A stretch of DNA of 64,000 bases from Rhizobium rosettiformans (lineage in GTDB: Bacteria > Pseudomonadota > Alphaproteobacteria > Rhizobiales > Rhizobiaceae): contig NZ_CP032406.1 in the NCBI RefSeq assembly GCF_016806065.1, forward strand, positions 124,001 to 188,000, in the 5' to 3' direction. Below are positions 36,407 through 45,700 of this stretch, piece after piece (position 1 is the first letter of the stretch; each line of letters begins with the position of its first letter). Position numbers and translations under genes: made by a program. A model generated the notes under the pieces. It saw nothing but the letters and a program-made list of their open reading frames with translations. It was not told where the DNA came from and ran no database searches.

Positions 36407-36659
36407 ATCGGGCGCTCCGGGTTCTTCTCTGTGCGTCGTGGATAGTTGTTAAGCCACATAGGTCTTGCCTGGACCGGCCTACCGATAAGCAACGTGTTCG
36501 CGCACCGTAAACTGATGGGGTGAATTACCCTGATGACCTATCGTGAAGGGTCGTTGGCAGTTGGCACATAACCTGTAAACTTTGCGCCCGATGAAACCAC
36601 ATGCTTGCGCCAAGTATCAAGACCTGGAGCCCCGGATGGGAAGCTGTGGATCTGCCTAA

Positions 36660-37424
36660 CCTGCGAAAGGATCCAACGAACTCTCACGACGCACCGAACA
36701 GCAAGCTGCTTCGGTCGAGGAAACAGCAGCGGCGCTCGAAGAAATCACCACCACGGTCGCTGATTCGAGCCATCGAGCTGAAGAAGCCGGGCAACTTGTC
36801 CGCAAAACCAAGGACCATGCCGAGAGCTCGGGTCGCGTGGTGGGGGAAGCGGTTGACGCCATGGGCAAGATAGAGCGCTCAGCGGCGGAGATCGCCAACA
36901 TAATCAGCGTAATCGATGAGATTGCCTTCCAGACAAACCTCCTCGCACTGAACGCTGGCGTCGAGGCTGCCCGCGCCGGAGACGCCGGCAAGGGCTTTGC
37001 CGTGGTGGCTCAGGAAGTCCGCGAGCTTGCTCAGCGATCAGCAAAGGCGGCCAAGGAGATCAAAGAGTTGATCAGCACCTCGAACCAGCACGTCAAAAGC
37101 GGTGTCACCCTGGTCAGCGACACCGGAAAGGCACTCCAGGAAATCGTCCACCAGGTGGTTCAGGTTGACGGCAACGTGGGTGTTATCGTCGAGGCATCCA
37201 AAGAACAGGCGACGGGCCTCAAGGAGATCAACCTAGCGGTCAACACGATGGATCAGGGCACGCAAAAGAATGCTGCCATGGTGGAGGAAACTACAGCTGC
37301 TGCCCATAGTCTCGCAAGGGAGGCGGAGCAACTGTTCACGCTGCTGGGTCAGTTCAAGACCGAGGCTGACGCAGCTCACCGGACATCGCTGGCGCATGTG
37401 CGATCGTATCGAAAGGCCGTCTAG
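36660..37424 (+). pseudogene. Chemoreceptor (MCP) signalling domain, 5'-truncated remnant
   Basis: An open frame of about 254 codons without a usable ATG (first possible start is GTG 36837) begins just after a stop at 36657. It encodes the adaptation helix (TEQQAASVEETAAALEEITT), the hairpin tip IDEIAFQTNLLALNAGVEAA, then RAGDAGKGFAVVAQEVRELA, and the return helix ending VRSYRKAV. Sensor, membrane and HAMP parts are gone, so it is most likely a leftover of a deleted receptor. A short soluble product from the GTG cannot be excluded. The 250 bp before it (36407-36659) show nothing else. Confidence 0.75.
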
Positions 37425-37576
37425 GCAGCCCCTTCAAGGAAGGGGGCTCCAGACTGATGCGTTTTCTCAATCACCATCGGGAGCTGACCTCGCCCCAAGG
37501 GGCCGTGCCCTATGCTGCCGAACCAATTCCGCGACACCTAAACCGGCTCCCACTCAGCAACTAAAGGATAGGAAGC

Positions 37577-37774
37577 ATGAAGAAAGTTATACCGATCAAA
37601 TCGCTCCTGAGCAGAAAGTGCAGAGATCGCCCCCCCTTGACCGATGTCGACATGATGGTGGAGTTGGTGAAACTTCGCCATGCAACGGCACTTCTCGAGA
37701 TTGATCTTGCTCAGGTGAAGCAACGCGTGCTGGATGAAATGGTGGAGCAGCAGGGAAACAGAACGAATGTTTGA
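37577..37774 (+). CDS. Small hypothetical protein
   Basis: 65 residues (MKKVIPIKSLLSRKCRDRPP...), basic N-terminus and a helical middle (MMVELVKLRHATALLEIDLA, then QVKQRVLDEMVEQQ). A good AAAGGATAGGA site precedes the ATG. No family recognised. The gap to the next gene (37775-38035) shows nothing supported. Confidence 0.45.
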   Translation: MKKVIPIKSLLSRKCRDRPPLTDVDMMVELVKLRHATALLEIDLAQVKQRVLDEMVEQQGNRTNV

Positions 37775-38035
37775 AAGGCAATCACCCCCACAAATGGACC
37801 GAGTTGAAGCCTTCTGAGGGCCAAATGTTCTTCCAGATCAAAGAAACCAGGCTGTCCCCGCATCATCCGCTCCCCGCAAATCACCCATGTCTGACTGAAT
37901 CACGATTTGCCGAAAAGGGGGAGATTTTTAGAGGTCTCCATCTGGCCTGTTGGCCTGGACAGCCTGGGGACAGACTATTCGTCTAACCTTTGTCTCCTCT
38001 GACTTCTCTCAAAATGACTCTCAACAGTGGCTCCT

Positions 38036-38884
38036 ATGGACAAAATCCTCTTTTCGCTTCCGGTTCACGAACGACCCGACATCGTTCGCGGTCAGATCGA
38101 GAACATCAACTACTTCTGCCCCGGTTCTCTCGTCTGTATTCACATTTCTGCCGGATCCGTTGGTCTGGTGGACGAGTTCCGCCGGGTCTGCGATTTCCCG
38201 AACGTCATCTTCAACCCGAACTCGCTTGAGACCATCTGGTCGGGCGGGCTCATGCATGTGCATGTCAGCAATTTTCTGCATGCCCTAGGGACTGGTAGCG
38301 ATTTCACCAAGGTGATGCTGATCTCGTCGAATGAGCTCTTCGTGAAGCACGGCCTTGCCGAATATGTGTCGGGCTTCCAGATCGGCGCCCAGATGGAACT
38401 GTTCGACGGAGCGACCGACTGGGGCGTCTTCCGCCAGGATTTCCTGCAAAGCGTAGCCATGCAGAAGTTCATCGCCAGCCTCGGCCTGCCGCTGTTCTTC
38501 GGCGGACAGGCTGAAGGGCAATTCGCCAGCCGTGAGATCTTCGCTCTTCTCGCGCGCTTGTTCATGGAGAGCTTTCCCATGGCACCGGTCGGCTTTCCGA
38601 TCGAAGAGGTGATCCTTCCGACCGTCGCCGCACGGCATGCCATGATCAATGTGAACGTCGCCTTGCCGGTGACGCTCGCAAATTATTGCAACAATCTCGA
38701 AATCACGCCCGATGTGGTCGAGAACGTGCGCGCCGGCAAGGGTGCGGTCTTCGCCAAGCGCGTGCCGCGTGCGCTGCGCTCGCCGCATATCGGCGCCAGT
38801 GTTCTTGAGGGCGTCTTCAGCGTCAAGCGCGTGCCGCGCGAGGACTGCGAACTGCGCCGCTACATCATGGGCCTGATGGTCTGA
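38036..38884 (+). CDS. Uncharacterised protein, possible glycosyltransferase of polysaccharide synthesis
   Basis: 282 residues from ATG (MDKILFSLPVHERPDIVRGQ); a GTG three codons earlier is possible. Alternating beta-strand/helix pattern at the N-terminus (VCIHISAGSVGLVDEF, then NPNSLETIWSGGLMHVHVSN) recalls GT-A or beta-1,6-GlcNAc-transferase-like folds, but no decisive motif is seen. No signal or membrane segment. It converges on four genes for nucleotidyl-sugar-type chemistry, which is the main reason for suspecting a transferase. Confidence 0.5.
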   Translation: MDKILFSLPVHERPDIVRGQIENINYFCPGSLVCIHISAGSVGLVDEFRRVCDFPNVIFNPNSLETIWSGGLMHVHVSNFLHALGTGSDFTKVMLISSNELFVKHGLAEYVSGFQIGAQMELFDGATDWGVFRQDFLQSVAMQKFIASLGLPLFFGGQAEGQFASREIFALLARLFMESFPMAPVGFPIEEVILPTVAARHAMINVNVALPVTLANYCNNLEITPDVVENVRAGKGAVFAKRVPRALRSPHIGASVLEGVFSVKRVPREDCELRRYIMGLMV

Positions 38885-38933
38885 TACGAAGCCGAGCGCA
38901 GCAGCGCCCGTTGCCATCCGAACATGAAAACGC

Positions 38934-38965
38934 AAGGGCAGCCATGGTCTCTCATGGCTGCCCTT
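38934..38965. terminator. Perfect 13-bp-stem bidirectional terminator
   Basis: AAGGGCAGCCATG and its exact complement are separated by 6 nt, between two convergent genes. Ends in CCTTCCTG on the plus side; the T-tract is weak but position and stem strength support termination in both directions. Confidence 0.7.
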
Positions 38966-39001
38966 CCTGCATTCGCGCGCCCCGTGCAGAGCGTAAAAGG
39001 A

Positions 39002-39700
39002 TCAGTTGTCGTTGTGGAAGAGTTTGCCGACGGGGCGGCAATCGCTGACATCAGGTGCCACGACCTTTAACCCAGCCGCCACCACACCGTTCACCATCGG
39101 GCAGATGAAGAGGCTGTTGCGATAGGCAAGCACGTCGCGGTTGCGGATGCTGTACGAAGCGGACTGGAGGAAGACCTCGACATCGCGGAACATATAGACG
39201 CCAGCCGAGGCGTGGTCGGAAATGACCTGTTTCTCGCGCGCCTCGACGGCAAAGCCGTTCTCGATGCGCAGGTAGCTGTAGCAGCTCTGGCTGGAGGGGA
39301 AGACCGGCACGGCTGCGCCAAGCCCCTCCTTCGCAAAGAGGGCTGCGGGGTCTGCCGGGCCATGGCTGAATAGAATGTCGGCGAGATCGATGATCAACGG
39401 CTCTGTCGGCTCCACGAGCGCCATGGCCGCGAGCGTCGAGAACAGTGCACCGCCGGAGAGATGCGAGAGCGTGACGAAACGGCAGCGGGGGAAGGATGCC
39501 GAGAGATGGGCCTTAAGCTGCTCGCCCCCCTCTGTCTCGCGCAGGACGAAGATATAGTCTTCCCCCCCAAGCTTCCCCTTCCACGCCCGTGATGTGAGGG
39601 CAAGGTCGATGAGCGGCAGCCCATCGACCTTGAAGAGCGGCCGCAGGCCGTAACGGTCAGACCAGACGTCAGGCCCGGCAAGCGGCACGATGCATTTCAT
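39002..39700 (-). CDS. Nucleotidyltransferase-like protein with degenerate signature
   Basis: 232 residues beginning MKCIVPLAGPDVWSDRYGLR, then PLFKVDGLPLIDLAL. The fold is that of sugar-phosphate nucleotidyltransferases (VPLAG, later PLFKVDG in place of PKPL/FKVDG) but the nucleotide-binding GxGxR is replaced by GPDVWSDR and the mid-domain Asp motif reads IIDLADILFS. It may bind rather than activate a nucleotide sugar, or use another ligand. Its start overlaps the stop of the tandem nucleotidyltransferase gene by 4 bp. Confidence 0.65.
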   Translation of the reverse strand: MKCIVPLAGPDVWSDRYGLRPLFKVDGLPLIDLALTSRAWKGKLGGEDYIFVLRETEGGEQLKAHLSASFPRCRFVTLSHLSGGALFSTLAAMALVEPTEPLIIDLADILFSHGPADPAALFAKEGLGAAVPVFPSSQSCYSYLRIENGFAVEAREKQVISDHASAGVYMFRDVEVFLQSASYSIRNRDVLAYRNSLFICPMVNGVVAAGLKVVAPDVSDCRPVGKLFHNDN

Positions 39701-41190
39701 GCGCTTTTCAGAAGCCCCAGATAGGAATTCAGATCGTCGGGCGTGCCAATGCCATGCATGGCGTCAAACTCGATCTCGTACACGCCAATCCGGCTGCCGC
39801 GACGGCACATGTAGTTGTAGACCGGGCAGACATAGAACTCGTCGTTCGAGCGGTCATTTGCGACGATCATGTCCATCGCCGCATCGATAAAGTCTCCGGC
39901 GCGGGCGAAGTAATAGATCCCGACAGTGGCGAGATCGGAGATCGCGACCTTCTCCTTCACCTCTTCGACGAGACCGGACTCACCCAGGCGGGCAAAGGAC
40001 CATTTCGGATCGCGATACCGGTCGCGGAAGCAGAGAATTGAACCATCGAGACCACGTTCCATGGCATCCTGGGTGAAGTTCGAGCAGTCGAAATCGACGA
40101 TCTGGTCGCAATTGGCGATCAGAAGGGGCGCATTCCGGTCGAGATGATCACGGGCTGTCAGGACCGTGCAGGCAGCACCTTCGGTGACGAAATCGATCGG
40201 CGACAAGACCAGATCTCCGCGACCGATGAGGCCATCGACAACCTCCGGCTCTGCGGCAAGATGCTCGCGGCGGGCGATCAGGACGAACCTAGCACCATCG
40301 ACGCGCAGATTGTCCATGACCCGTTCGATCATCGTCGCTCCGTCGACATCGATGAAGGGCTTTGGCTTGGCATAGCCAGCCTTGGAGAAGCGGCTTCCGA
40401 GACCGGCCAAGGGAATGACGACCTGCACACCCGGGCGCTTTTCCTTCAGCCGTGCAAAGCGGCTCACGGCCTCGCTCTGATAGAACTCGATGCGCTTCGG
40501 CGAGTAGAAGGAAATGTAGCTGTCTGCAGGGACCTCGTACTGGGCGATACGGCCGCCGTTCAACACGACTTCGTTGAGCACAGGTGACAGATAGTAACGG
40601 CCGCCGACCGGATCGGTCTTCAGCAGATAGTCCTGCGCCCAGGTCGCGAACTGGCGGCCCTCGCGGAAGTAGTAGTAGCCGGCGATCGCCTTGCGGCTCA
40701 GGACCCGCTTCTCCGCCACTTCGGTCACGCGTCCGTGCTCATCCTCCCGCACATAGGACCAGCGCGGATGGACCGAATGGAAGGTGATGACACCGGCATC
40801 GGCACCGGAGTGGTAGAAGGCGTTGCCGATCCCACCGATGTCGGCATCGATGATCTGGTCACCATTGCAGATGATCAGCGGCTCCCCATCATCGATATGT
40901 TCGATCGCCATGAGGGCGGAGCAGACCGCACCCATGGTCGGATTGGCAAGCTCGACGACCAAGGTCTCGGGCCCGGCCAGCAGTTTCAGGATGGATGACA
41001 GACTGTATTCCAGCGCGTCTTCCTTGAGGATGACGAAGATGAAGCGCGCGGATGTATCGCTCTGGCGTATCGCTTCGACGACCAGCGAGATCATCGGCGC
41101 GCCGTCCACCTCGATCAAGGGCTTTGGGAAGTGGAATTCGTCCTTGGGGAACAGATCATCCTTGGAGGCGATTGGGATCAGGTATCTCAT
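39697..41190 (-). CDS. Tandem nucleotidyltransferase (two NTP_transferase domains fused)
   Basis: 497 residues. Domain 1 (1-245): IPIASKDDLFPKDEFHFPKP, then LIEVDG, lacking GxGSR, but with a normal ICNGDQIID Asp motif. Domain 2 (about 255-497): VVIPLAGLGSRFSKAGYAKP, then KPFIDVDG, with canonical GLGSRF and KPKP, and LIANCDQIVDFDC. So one canonical domain is fused to one degenerate. Likely transfers a nucleotide onto a phosphorylated sugar or polyol for a surface glycan. The start overlaps the HAD gene stop by 1 bp. Confidence 0.75.
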   Translation of the reverse strand: MRYLIPIASKDDLFPKDEFHFPKPLIEVDGAPMISLVVEAIRQSDTSARFIFVILKEDALEYSLSSILKLLAGPETLVVELANPTMGAVCSALMAIEHIDDGEPLIICNGDQIIDADIGGIGNAFYHSGADAGVITFHSVHPRWSYVREDEHGRVTEVAEKRVLSRKAIAGYYYFREGRQFATWAQDYLLKTDPVGGRYYLSPVLNEVVLNGGRIAQYEVPADSYISFYSPKRIEFYQSEAVSRFARLKEKRPGVQVVIPLAGLGSRFSKAGYAKPKPFIDVDGATMIERVMDNLRVDGARFVLIARREHLAAEPEVVDGLIGRGDLVLSPIDFVTEGAACTVLTARDHLDRNAPLLIANCDQIVDFDCSNFTQDAMERGLDGSILCFRDRYRDPKWSFARLGESGLVEEVKEKVAISDLATVGIYYFARAGDFIDAAMDMIVANDRSNDEFYVCPVYNYMCRRGSRIGVYEIEFDAMHGIGTPDDLNSYLGLLKSA

Positions 41191-41816
41191 CAGTGCACAG
41201 CCTCAATTTCAGCGATCCGGCTCGCAATGCGTTCATAGGTGACGTCATTGACGGTGCCGATGATCATCACATGGGCACCAGAGGCCCGGGCCGCCTGGAT
41301 GCCGTGGTCGTTATCCTCAAGGATCAGGCACTCCTCGGGCGAGAGTCCGAGGCGGTCGATCGCCGTCAGATACATTTCCGGATCGGGCTTCGCCTTGGTC
41401 ACATCCTGATTCGACAGATAGAAATCGAGATGGCCGAGCAGGTTTGACTGACGCATCATCGTGTCGACGGTGGAACGGACGGAATTTGAACAGACCACCA
41501 GACGCTTACCCTCGCGCTTCAGGCGGCTCAGCGCATATTCGTGATGAAAGACCGGGCGGCATTTTTCCACGATGACCTTGTAGGTCATCTGCTGTTTGAG
41601 GGCATTGAGGAAGTTATGCAGGCGCGGAGACAGCTCTCGCACCTGGCTGAGGAGTTCGAGCTTCTTTCGCGTCGGCAAGCCGTCGTAGACAGCAAGATGC
41701 TCCGTGCGGCTGATATTCAGCCCGAAGACGGCGAGCGCGTCGTTCAACGTCTCGTAATGCCATTCCTTGGCGTCGATCAGGACGCCATCCATATCGAACA
41801 AGACTGCCTTAATCAT
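41190..41816 (-). CDS. HAD-superfamily phosphatase (beta-phosphoglucomutase-like subgroup)
   Basis: 208 residues. Catalytic DMDGV (residues 8-12, nucleophile Asp and acid/base Asp), helical cap with LPTRKKLELLSQVRELSPRL, motif II VVCSNS, motif III Lys in VTKAKPDPEMY and motif IV LEDNDHGIQAA. Intact. Would dephosphorylate or isomerise a sugar/polyol phosphate feeding the adjacent nucleotidyltransferases. Confidence 0.85.
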   Translation of the reverse strand: MIKAVLFDMDGVLIDAKEWHYETLNDALAVFGLNISRTEHLAVYDGLPTRKKLELLSQVRELSPRLHNFLNALKQQMTYKVIVEKCRPVFHHEYALSRLKREGKRLVVCSNSVRSTVDTMMRQSNLLGHLDFYLSNQDVTKAKPDPEMYLTAIDRLGLSPEECLILEDNDHGIQAARASGAHVMIIGTVNDVTYERIASRIAEIEAVH

Positions 41817-41851
41817 CTGCGCCCCTCAGCATCCAAACCTCGTCCTGCCGC

Positions 41852-42475
41852 CTAGCGGCTACCCCAAAACGCCTGCGCCCGATCAGGAAAATCGGTACAG
41901 ATTGAAATATCCGCACCCGACAGATCGCGCCAGGCAGCCCAGGCGGGCGCAGGATCACGGCGATGCAACTCGGGAGAAACCAGGGCGACCTTCTTGCCTG
42001 CCGCGCGGTGCTGCTCGACGACATCGGCGGTAATCCAGTCACCAAAGAAGGCATCGACCCAGACGCCTTCGGCCTGATCATAAAATGCCGGCACCGGCTC
42101 GACTTCCGAGTGCCGCGTATAGGTCGGGAACGACTGGCGGAGATAGCCGAGCGCATCGGGCACCGCCATGTCGAAGCAAAAGACCGGAGCAGGCTGCGCG
42201 GCGAAGGCGGAGATCACACCGGCCTGCAAGCCATCGGCCTTGATATTGAGCGCGATCATGCCGGCGCTGGAGTACTCGGCCCAGATTTCCAGAAGACGGG
42301 CTAGCGTCATGAGATTATCGCCGACAGGCATATCGTGGCTGATCTTCAGTTCGCCATTTTGATCCCGGACATCTGTTTCAATGCCAAAGCCGGCGGCGAA
42401 AGCGCGGCGAAAAGCGGCCTCTGAGTTCTTTTCCGCCGGATCAGTCCACCACCCTCGATGCGCCAAAATCTGCAT
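41852..42475 (-). CDS. Glycerophosphodiester phosphodiesterase-like protein
   Basis: 207 residues, short for the family. N-terminus MQILAHRGWW (catalytic HRG), NSEAAFRRAFAAGFGIETDV with the Glu/Asp metal ligands, and KISHDMPVGD (second His-Asp). TIM-barrel strands continue (MIALNIKA, PVFCFDMAV, GVWVDAFFGD). First gene of the minus-strand cluster with the HAD and nucleotidyltransferase genes. A phosphodiester-linked glycan or glycerol-phosphate precursor is a reasonable but unproven substrate. Confidence 0.75.
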   Translation of the reverse strand: MQILAHRGWWTDPAEKNSEAAFRRAFAAGFGIETDVRDQNGELKISHDMPVGDNLMTLARLLEIWAEYSSAGMIALNIKADGLQAGVISAFAAQPAPVFCFDMAVPDALGYLRQSFPTYTRHSEVEPVPAFYDQAEGVWVDAFFGDWITADVVEQHRAAGKKVALVSPELHRRDPAPAWAAWRDLSGADISICTDFPDRAQAFWGSR

Positions 42476-42509
42476 AACGTCGTCTCTCGTCTCGCCCTGA
42501 GGGCAGCCG

Positions 42510-42668
42510 CTACTCCAGAAAAACCACTATACGGCGAAACTTGTACGAAACTGTCTGCCGCACCCTAAAGACTTCTTGCGCATCCATGGTATACTGCCTG
42601 AACGATGCTTCGAGTTCGGCTAAACTGGTCCGGTACACGGTTTCGAGAAGATTGATCAGTTCGAACAT
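42510..42668 (-). CDS. Possible small ORF
   Basis: 52 codons, MFELINLLETVYRTSLAELE..., ending FRRIVVFLE. It has helical, coding-like composition but only a weak ribosome site (GAGAATGGC) and no recognised family. Sits between the GDPD-like gene and the decayed zeta-toxin gene on the same strand; could be a remnant. Confidence 0.25.
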   Translation of the reverse strand: MFELINLLETVYRTSLAELEASFRQYTMDAQEVFRVRQTVSYKFRRIVVFLE

Positions 42669-42681
42669 GCCATTCTCAGTT

Positions 42682-43311
42682 CATGCTTGGAGGCTTCGGC
42701 CGATGTCCGGGAGACGGTATCGGCATGTCGGATGTCACGTCGTCGCCGCGACGAGCTGCCAGCTTCGGGTCCTTCCGGAAACCGCGGTCGTAGCCCACCA
42801 ATCCACAGGCCTCGCAGACCTTGGCCGAGAACAGTCGATGCAGCTCCTAGCGATCGTCAATGTTGACGAATTGGCCACGCCGGAGCGGATCTCGAACACC
42901 TCGTGCGGTGTCAGACCGCTATTGTCCATAAGATCACTTCGTCTGCGAGCCTCACGGCTTCGGTCAGCTTTTCCAGGGAGCCTTTGTGTCGCCTGCGAAT
43001 GTCAACTTCCGGGATGTCGTGACCGCCCTTCTCCACCCGCCGCTTCAGGCGTTCGATGTTGGTCTCAACGGAATCAAGGGCGACCTCGTAGAGGCCGACC
43101 CTGAACCCGGCGGCCTTCGCCTCGCGCATCAATCGGATGGACTGCTGGCTGCTCTGCGTTCCTTCGACTTGCCATCGTCGGTTTTGGGCAGTGCTCGGGC
43201 GATCTCGTCGGCGTTGATCCAGACGCCTTCGAGCATTCAGCTTCGCGAATGCGAATGATTTGCCGTAGCCGTTCGGGCCTCCCAGGATTACACGGGACAG
43301 TTCCGGTATGA
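42682..43311 (-). pseudogene. Zeta-toxin-like P-loop kinase, multiply frameshifted
   Basis: Pieces in three frames make a zeta-type protein: RVILGGPNGYGKSFAFAKLN (Walker A), then GVWINADEIARALPKT, then REAKAAGFRVGLYEVALDSV and RRVEKGGHDIPEVDIRRRHK. A further break near 42930 leads to DNSGLTPHEVFEIRSGVANS, and another to LHRLFSAKVCEACGLVGYDR. At least three frameshifts or small indels separate the pieces, so no functional toxin is made. Zeta toxins phosphorylate UDP-N-acetylglucosamine. Confidence 0.7.
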
Positions 43312-43316
43312 AGCGA

Positions 43317-43487
43317 TTACTGCCTCATGACGGCGGGAACGCGCTCTTCGTGCTCGGCGCGATCCTTGCGCTCGTTTTCGAGGTCCTTGGCGGAGAGTGG
43401 CGAGCCCAGTCAGCGAATCTCGGCAAGAGCTTCCTTGCCGATCTGCATGTGGGCTTCCTTGATCTCGCGGTATTTCTGCAAGAGCAT
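43317..43487 (-). pseudogene. Remnant of the antitoxin gene preceding the zeta toxin
   Basis: Reads MLLQKYREIKEAHMQIGKEA, then LAEIR, an in-frame TGA, then LGSPLSAKDLENERKDRAEH and ends at TAA just before the toxin Walker A region. Size, helical character and position upstream of the toxin fit a small antitoxin inactivated by a nonsense mutation. The 213 bp upstream (43488-43700) hold nothing recognised. Confidence 0.45.
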
Positions 43488-43700
43488 CGTCGAAGTCCTA
43501 TTCCGACGCTAACATGATGCTTTTGGCCGTCGACTGCAAATTCCCGCTTGTGCCGGTTTCCGCCGACAGCAGTGCGGCGACACCAAGATTGAGATCGTCG
43601 AAGGCACGCAGAGGCAATTGCTCGGCGATCCCGTTCGGAGCAATCCGATACGGCCCTGATGTTGCAATATCTGCGATTGCGGTAGAACCGGGCAAATGCA

Positions 43701-44834
43701 TCAAAATATGCCCCAGGCCCGAAACCTCCCCCTGCCCGTCATCTCCCTCAACCCAAGCTCCTGAACGATCCGCCGCGCGCCTTGCGGCGTCACCTCAAGC
43801 GTCTTCGCCACCATCCCGGCCGAGATTAACGGCCGCGCCATGACGAGCTCGACCAGCTCCGGCAGCCTGGACGACGTCCGCCGTCCTTCGAGTTTGCGCA
43901 TCATCATCTGCCGCGCCAGCACCAGCCGATCATACTCCTTCAGCCCCGTCTCGGCGGCAATCGTCAGCGCCCTTGATATCGCCAGCAACCGCGTCTCGCG
44001 ATCACGATGCCGGCGCCGATCGACGGGGATGGCTTTCAGCCCGAGATTGATCGCCGCGAGATGCCCGCTTGTGGTAACGCCACCCTCGCGCAGGACCGAG
44101 GCGGCAAGCAGCCGACCAAGCCAAGGCGCATGCTGCAGGACGGAGATCTCATTCCACGCATCGAGGGCGACGATCGCCTGAAGGACCGGTGGCAGATCCT
44201 GGGCGCGAGCCAGCACGGCCTGCCACTCCGCCAGCCGCTCGTCCTCATCCCAGTCGAGGTCGTAAACGAACGGATCCTTTTCCGGAGCGTCTTTGACACG
44301 GCCCGGCTTCTTCGCCTCTTCAATAGCCGCCTCCGAGCGGGCAATTACCGCATCGATCGCGGCAAACGCGTCACCCAGACCGTCTTCAACTTCATCCTCC
44401 ACCTCCCCCACCCCGGCCGGAGCACGGGTCGGCTCGACATTCCCATCCGGCACCCCCTCCCCGTCCTCACCCCATGATGCCGCGGGCCACGCCCGCCCGC
44501 GGAGGGAGGCGAGGCCGGGACCTGAGAGCGCCCAGGCCCGGGGATGAGCGGCGATACGTCGGCGGGTTTTCAGGATGTCGCGGGCAATGGTGAGTTCATG
44601 GGTGGGAGCACGGATGTCCCGGAGCGCGTCATGCAGGACGAGGTCTTCGAGATGAACGAGTTCACCGTCGACCCAGAGCGAGGCATGCGCGTCGAGGAAA
44701 TGCGAGCGCTCGAGAAAGCCCTTACCGACGGGAGAGCGGGCAATGCGCTCGTCGAGACGGGCAAGCGCGACGGCGGCCTCGGAGATCGGCCTCAGCAGGC
44801 TCCGGATGGGCAATTTCGTGAGATCGTAAGACAT
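43701..44834 (-). CDS. DUF1612/HTH plasmid protein (RHE_PE00001-like)
   Basis: 377 residues. N-terminus [20 protein letters not shown], then [20 protein letters not shown], then [20 protein letters not shown] matches a family common on rhizobial plasmids; the middle has an acidic variable stretch; the C-terminus is a helix-turn-helix ([20 protein letters not shown], then [20 protein letters not shown]). Function unknown; probably DNA-binding. Structural echo of the HTH ending seen in the DUF1403 remnant. Confidence 0.75.
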   Translation of the reverse strand: MSYDLTKLPIRSLLRPISEAAVALARLDERIARSPVGKGFLERSHFLDAHASLWVDGELVHLEDLVLHDALRDIRAPTHELTIARDILKTRRRIAAHPRAWALSGPGLASLRGRAWPAASWGEDGEGVPDGNVEPTRAPAGVGEVEDEVEDGLGDAFAAIDAVIARSEAAIEEAKKPGRVKDAPEKDPFVYDLDWDEDERLAEWQAVLARAQDLPPVLQAIVALDAWNEISVLQHAPWLGRLLAASVLREGGVTTSGHLAAINLGLKAIPVDRRRHRDRETRLLAISRALTIAAETGLKEYDRLVLARQMMMRKLEGRRTSSRLPELVELVMARPLISAGMVAKTLEVTPQGARRIVQELGLREMTGRGRFRAWGIF

Positions 44835-44923
44835 TGAATTTATGGTAAATGATTCGTTAAGCGAAAGCTATATGGGTATTACGGTTCTGTACCTCGCACA
44901 AACGAGGCTGATATCCCTGACCT

Positions 44924-44960
44924 CCGATAAGTAACCCTTATCGGTGGCTATATGTACATA
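44924..44960. promoter_or_regulatory. Inverted repeats upstream of the Phd/VapC pair
   Basis: CCGATAAG/CTTATCGG with a 5-nt loop (44924-44944) and the perfect palindrome TATGTACATA (44951-44960), 63-100 bp before the antitoxin start. Suitable as promoter/operator for autoregulation by the Phd-like antitoxin. Confidence 0.45.
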
Positions 44961-45022
44961 CTTGTTGTACGCATTCGGTTCCGATGATAATCTGCCATCG
45001 AAGCGCAAAAGCGGAGCCAACA

Positions 45023-45316
45023 ATGCCCCAGACGCACTACAAGATCAGCGAGGCACGCAAGAACTTCGCCGAGGTTCTAGATCGCGCCAATCAGGGCGAA
45101 GAGATCATCATCATGCGCGGCAACGAGATCTATGCCCGCATCGGTCCGGCTGATCCCGCCGGTAAGAGACCTTTCGGACTGTTGGCGCGGCGGGGTTTGC
45201 CGGACGACCTGTTTGACGAGTATGATCCTGAGCAGACGGCAATCGACGCCGGCGACCGGAACGACGACGTCGGAATCTTCCAAGGCGAAGCGGTCAACGG
45301 GGACAAGCGCTCGTGA
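45023..45316 (+). CDS. Phd/YefM-family antitoxin
   Basis: 97 residues from ATG behind GCGGAG. N-terminal Phd fold: HYKISEARKNFAEVLDRANQ, then GEEIIIMRGNEIYARIGP (DNA-binding and dimerisation), followed by an acidic tail that should wrap the toxin. Overlaps the PIN gene start by 4 bp (GTGA). Confidence 0.85.
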   Translation: MPQTHYKISEARKNFAEVLDRANQGEEIIIMRGNEIYARIGPADPAGKRPFGLLARRGLPDDLFDEYDPEQTAIDAGDRNDDVGIFQGEAVNGDKRS

Positions 45317-45690
45317 AGCTTCTTCTCGATAGCCATGCGGTCTATTGGTGGACGATCGGGAGCGCGCGACTTTCAACAAGTGCACGCTCCCTCATCGAAG
45401 ACAAGCGTAACGCCGTTCTCGTCAGCGCGGTCTCCTTCTACGAACTCGACAACAAGATGCGGCTGAAGAAGCTAGATCTCAAGCCGCAGGAATTGCGCGC
45501 CGCTATCACCTCCAGCGGCTTTCAGACTCTAGCCATCAGTGACGTGCATGCGGAACTTGCGGCGGCTTTCGACTGGGAGCATCGGGACCCATGGGACCGG
45601 ATCCTTGCTGCGCAGACACGGCTCGAGCATTGCGCCTTGATCTCGACGGACATTGTGTTCGATGCCGTGCTGCAGGAGAGAGTCTGGTGA
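45313..45690 (+). CDS. vapC: PIN-domain toxin, VapC-like
   Basis: 125 residues, GTG start coupled to the antitoxin stop. PIN acidic residues in LLLDSHAVYWW, SFYELDNK, WEHRDPWDRILAAQ and LISTDIVFD. Typical length and order of Phd/VapC modules that cleave tRNA or rRNA. Stops 10 bp before the next, orphan antitoxin. Confidence 0.85.
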   Translation: MKLLLDSHAVYWWTIGSARLSTSARSLIEDKRNAVLVSAVSFYELDNKMRLKKLDLKPQELRAAITSSGFQTLAISDVHAELAAAFDWEHRDPWDRILAAQTRLEHCALISTDIVFDAVLQERVW

Positions 45691-45700
45691 GGAGAAAGCT

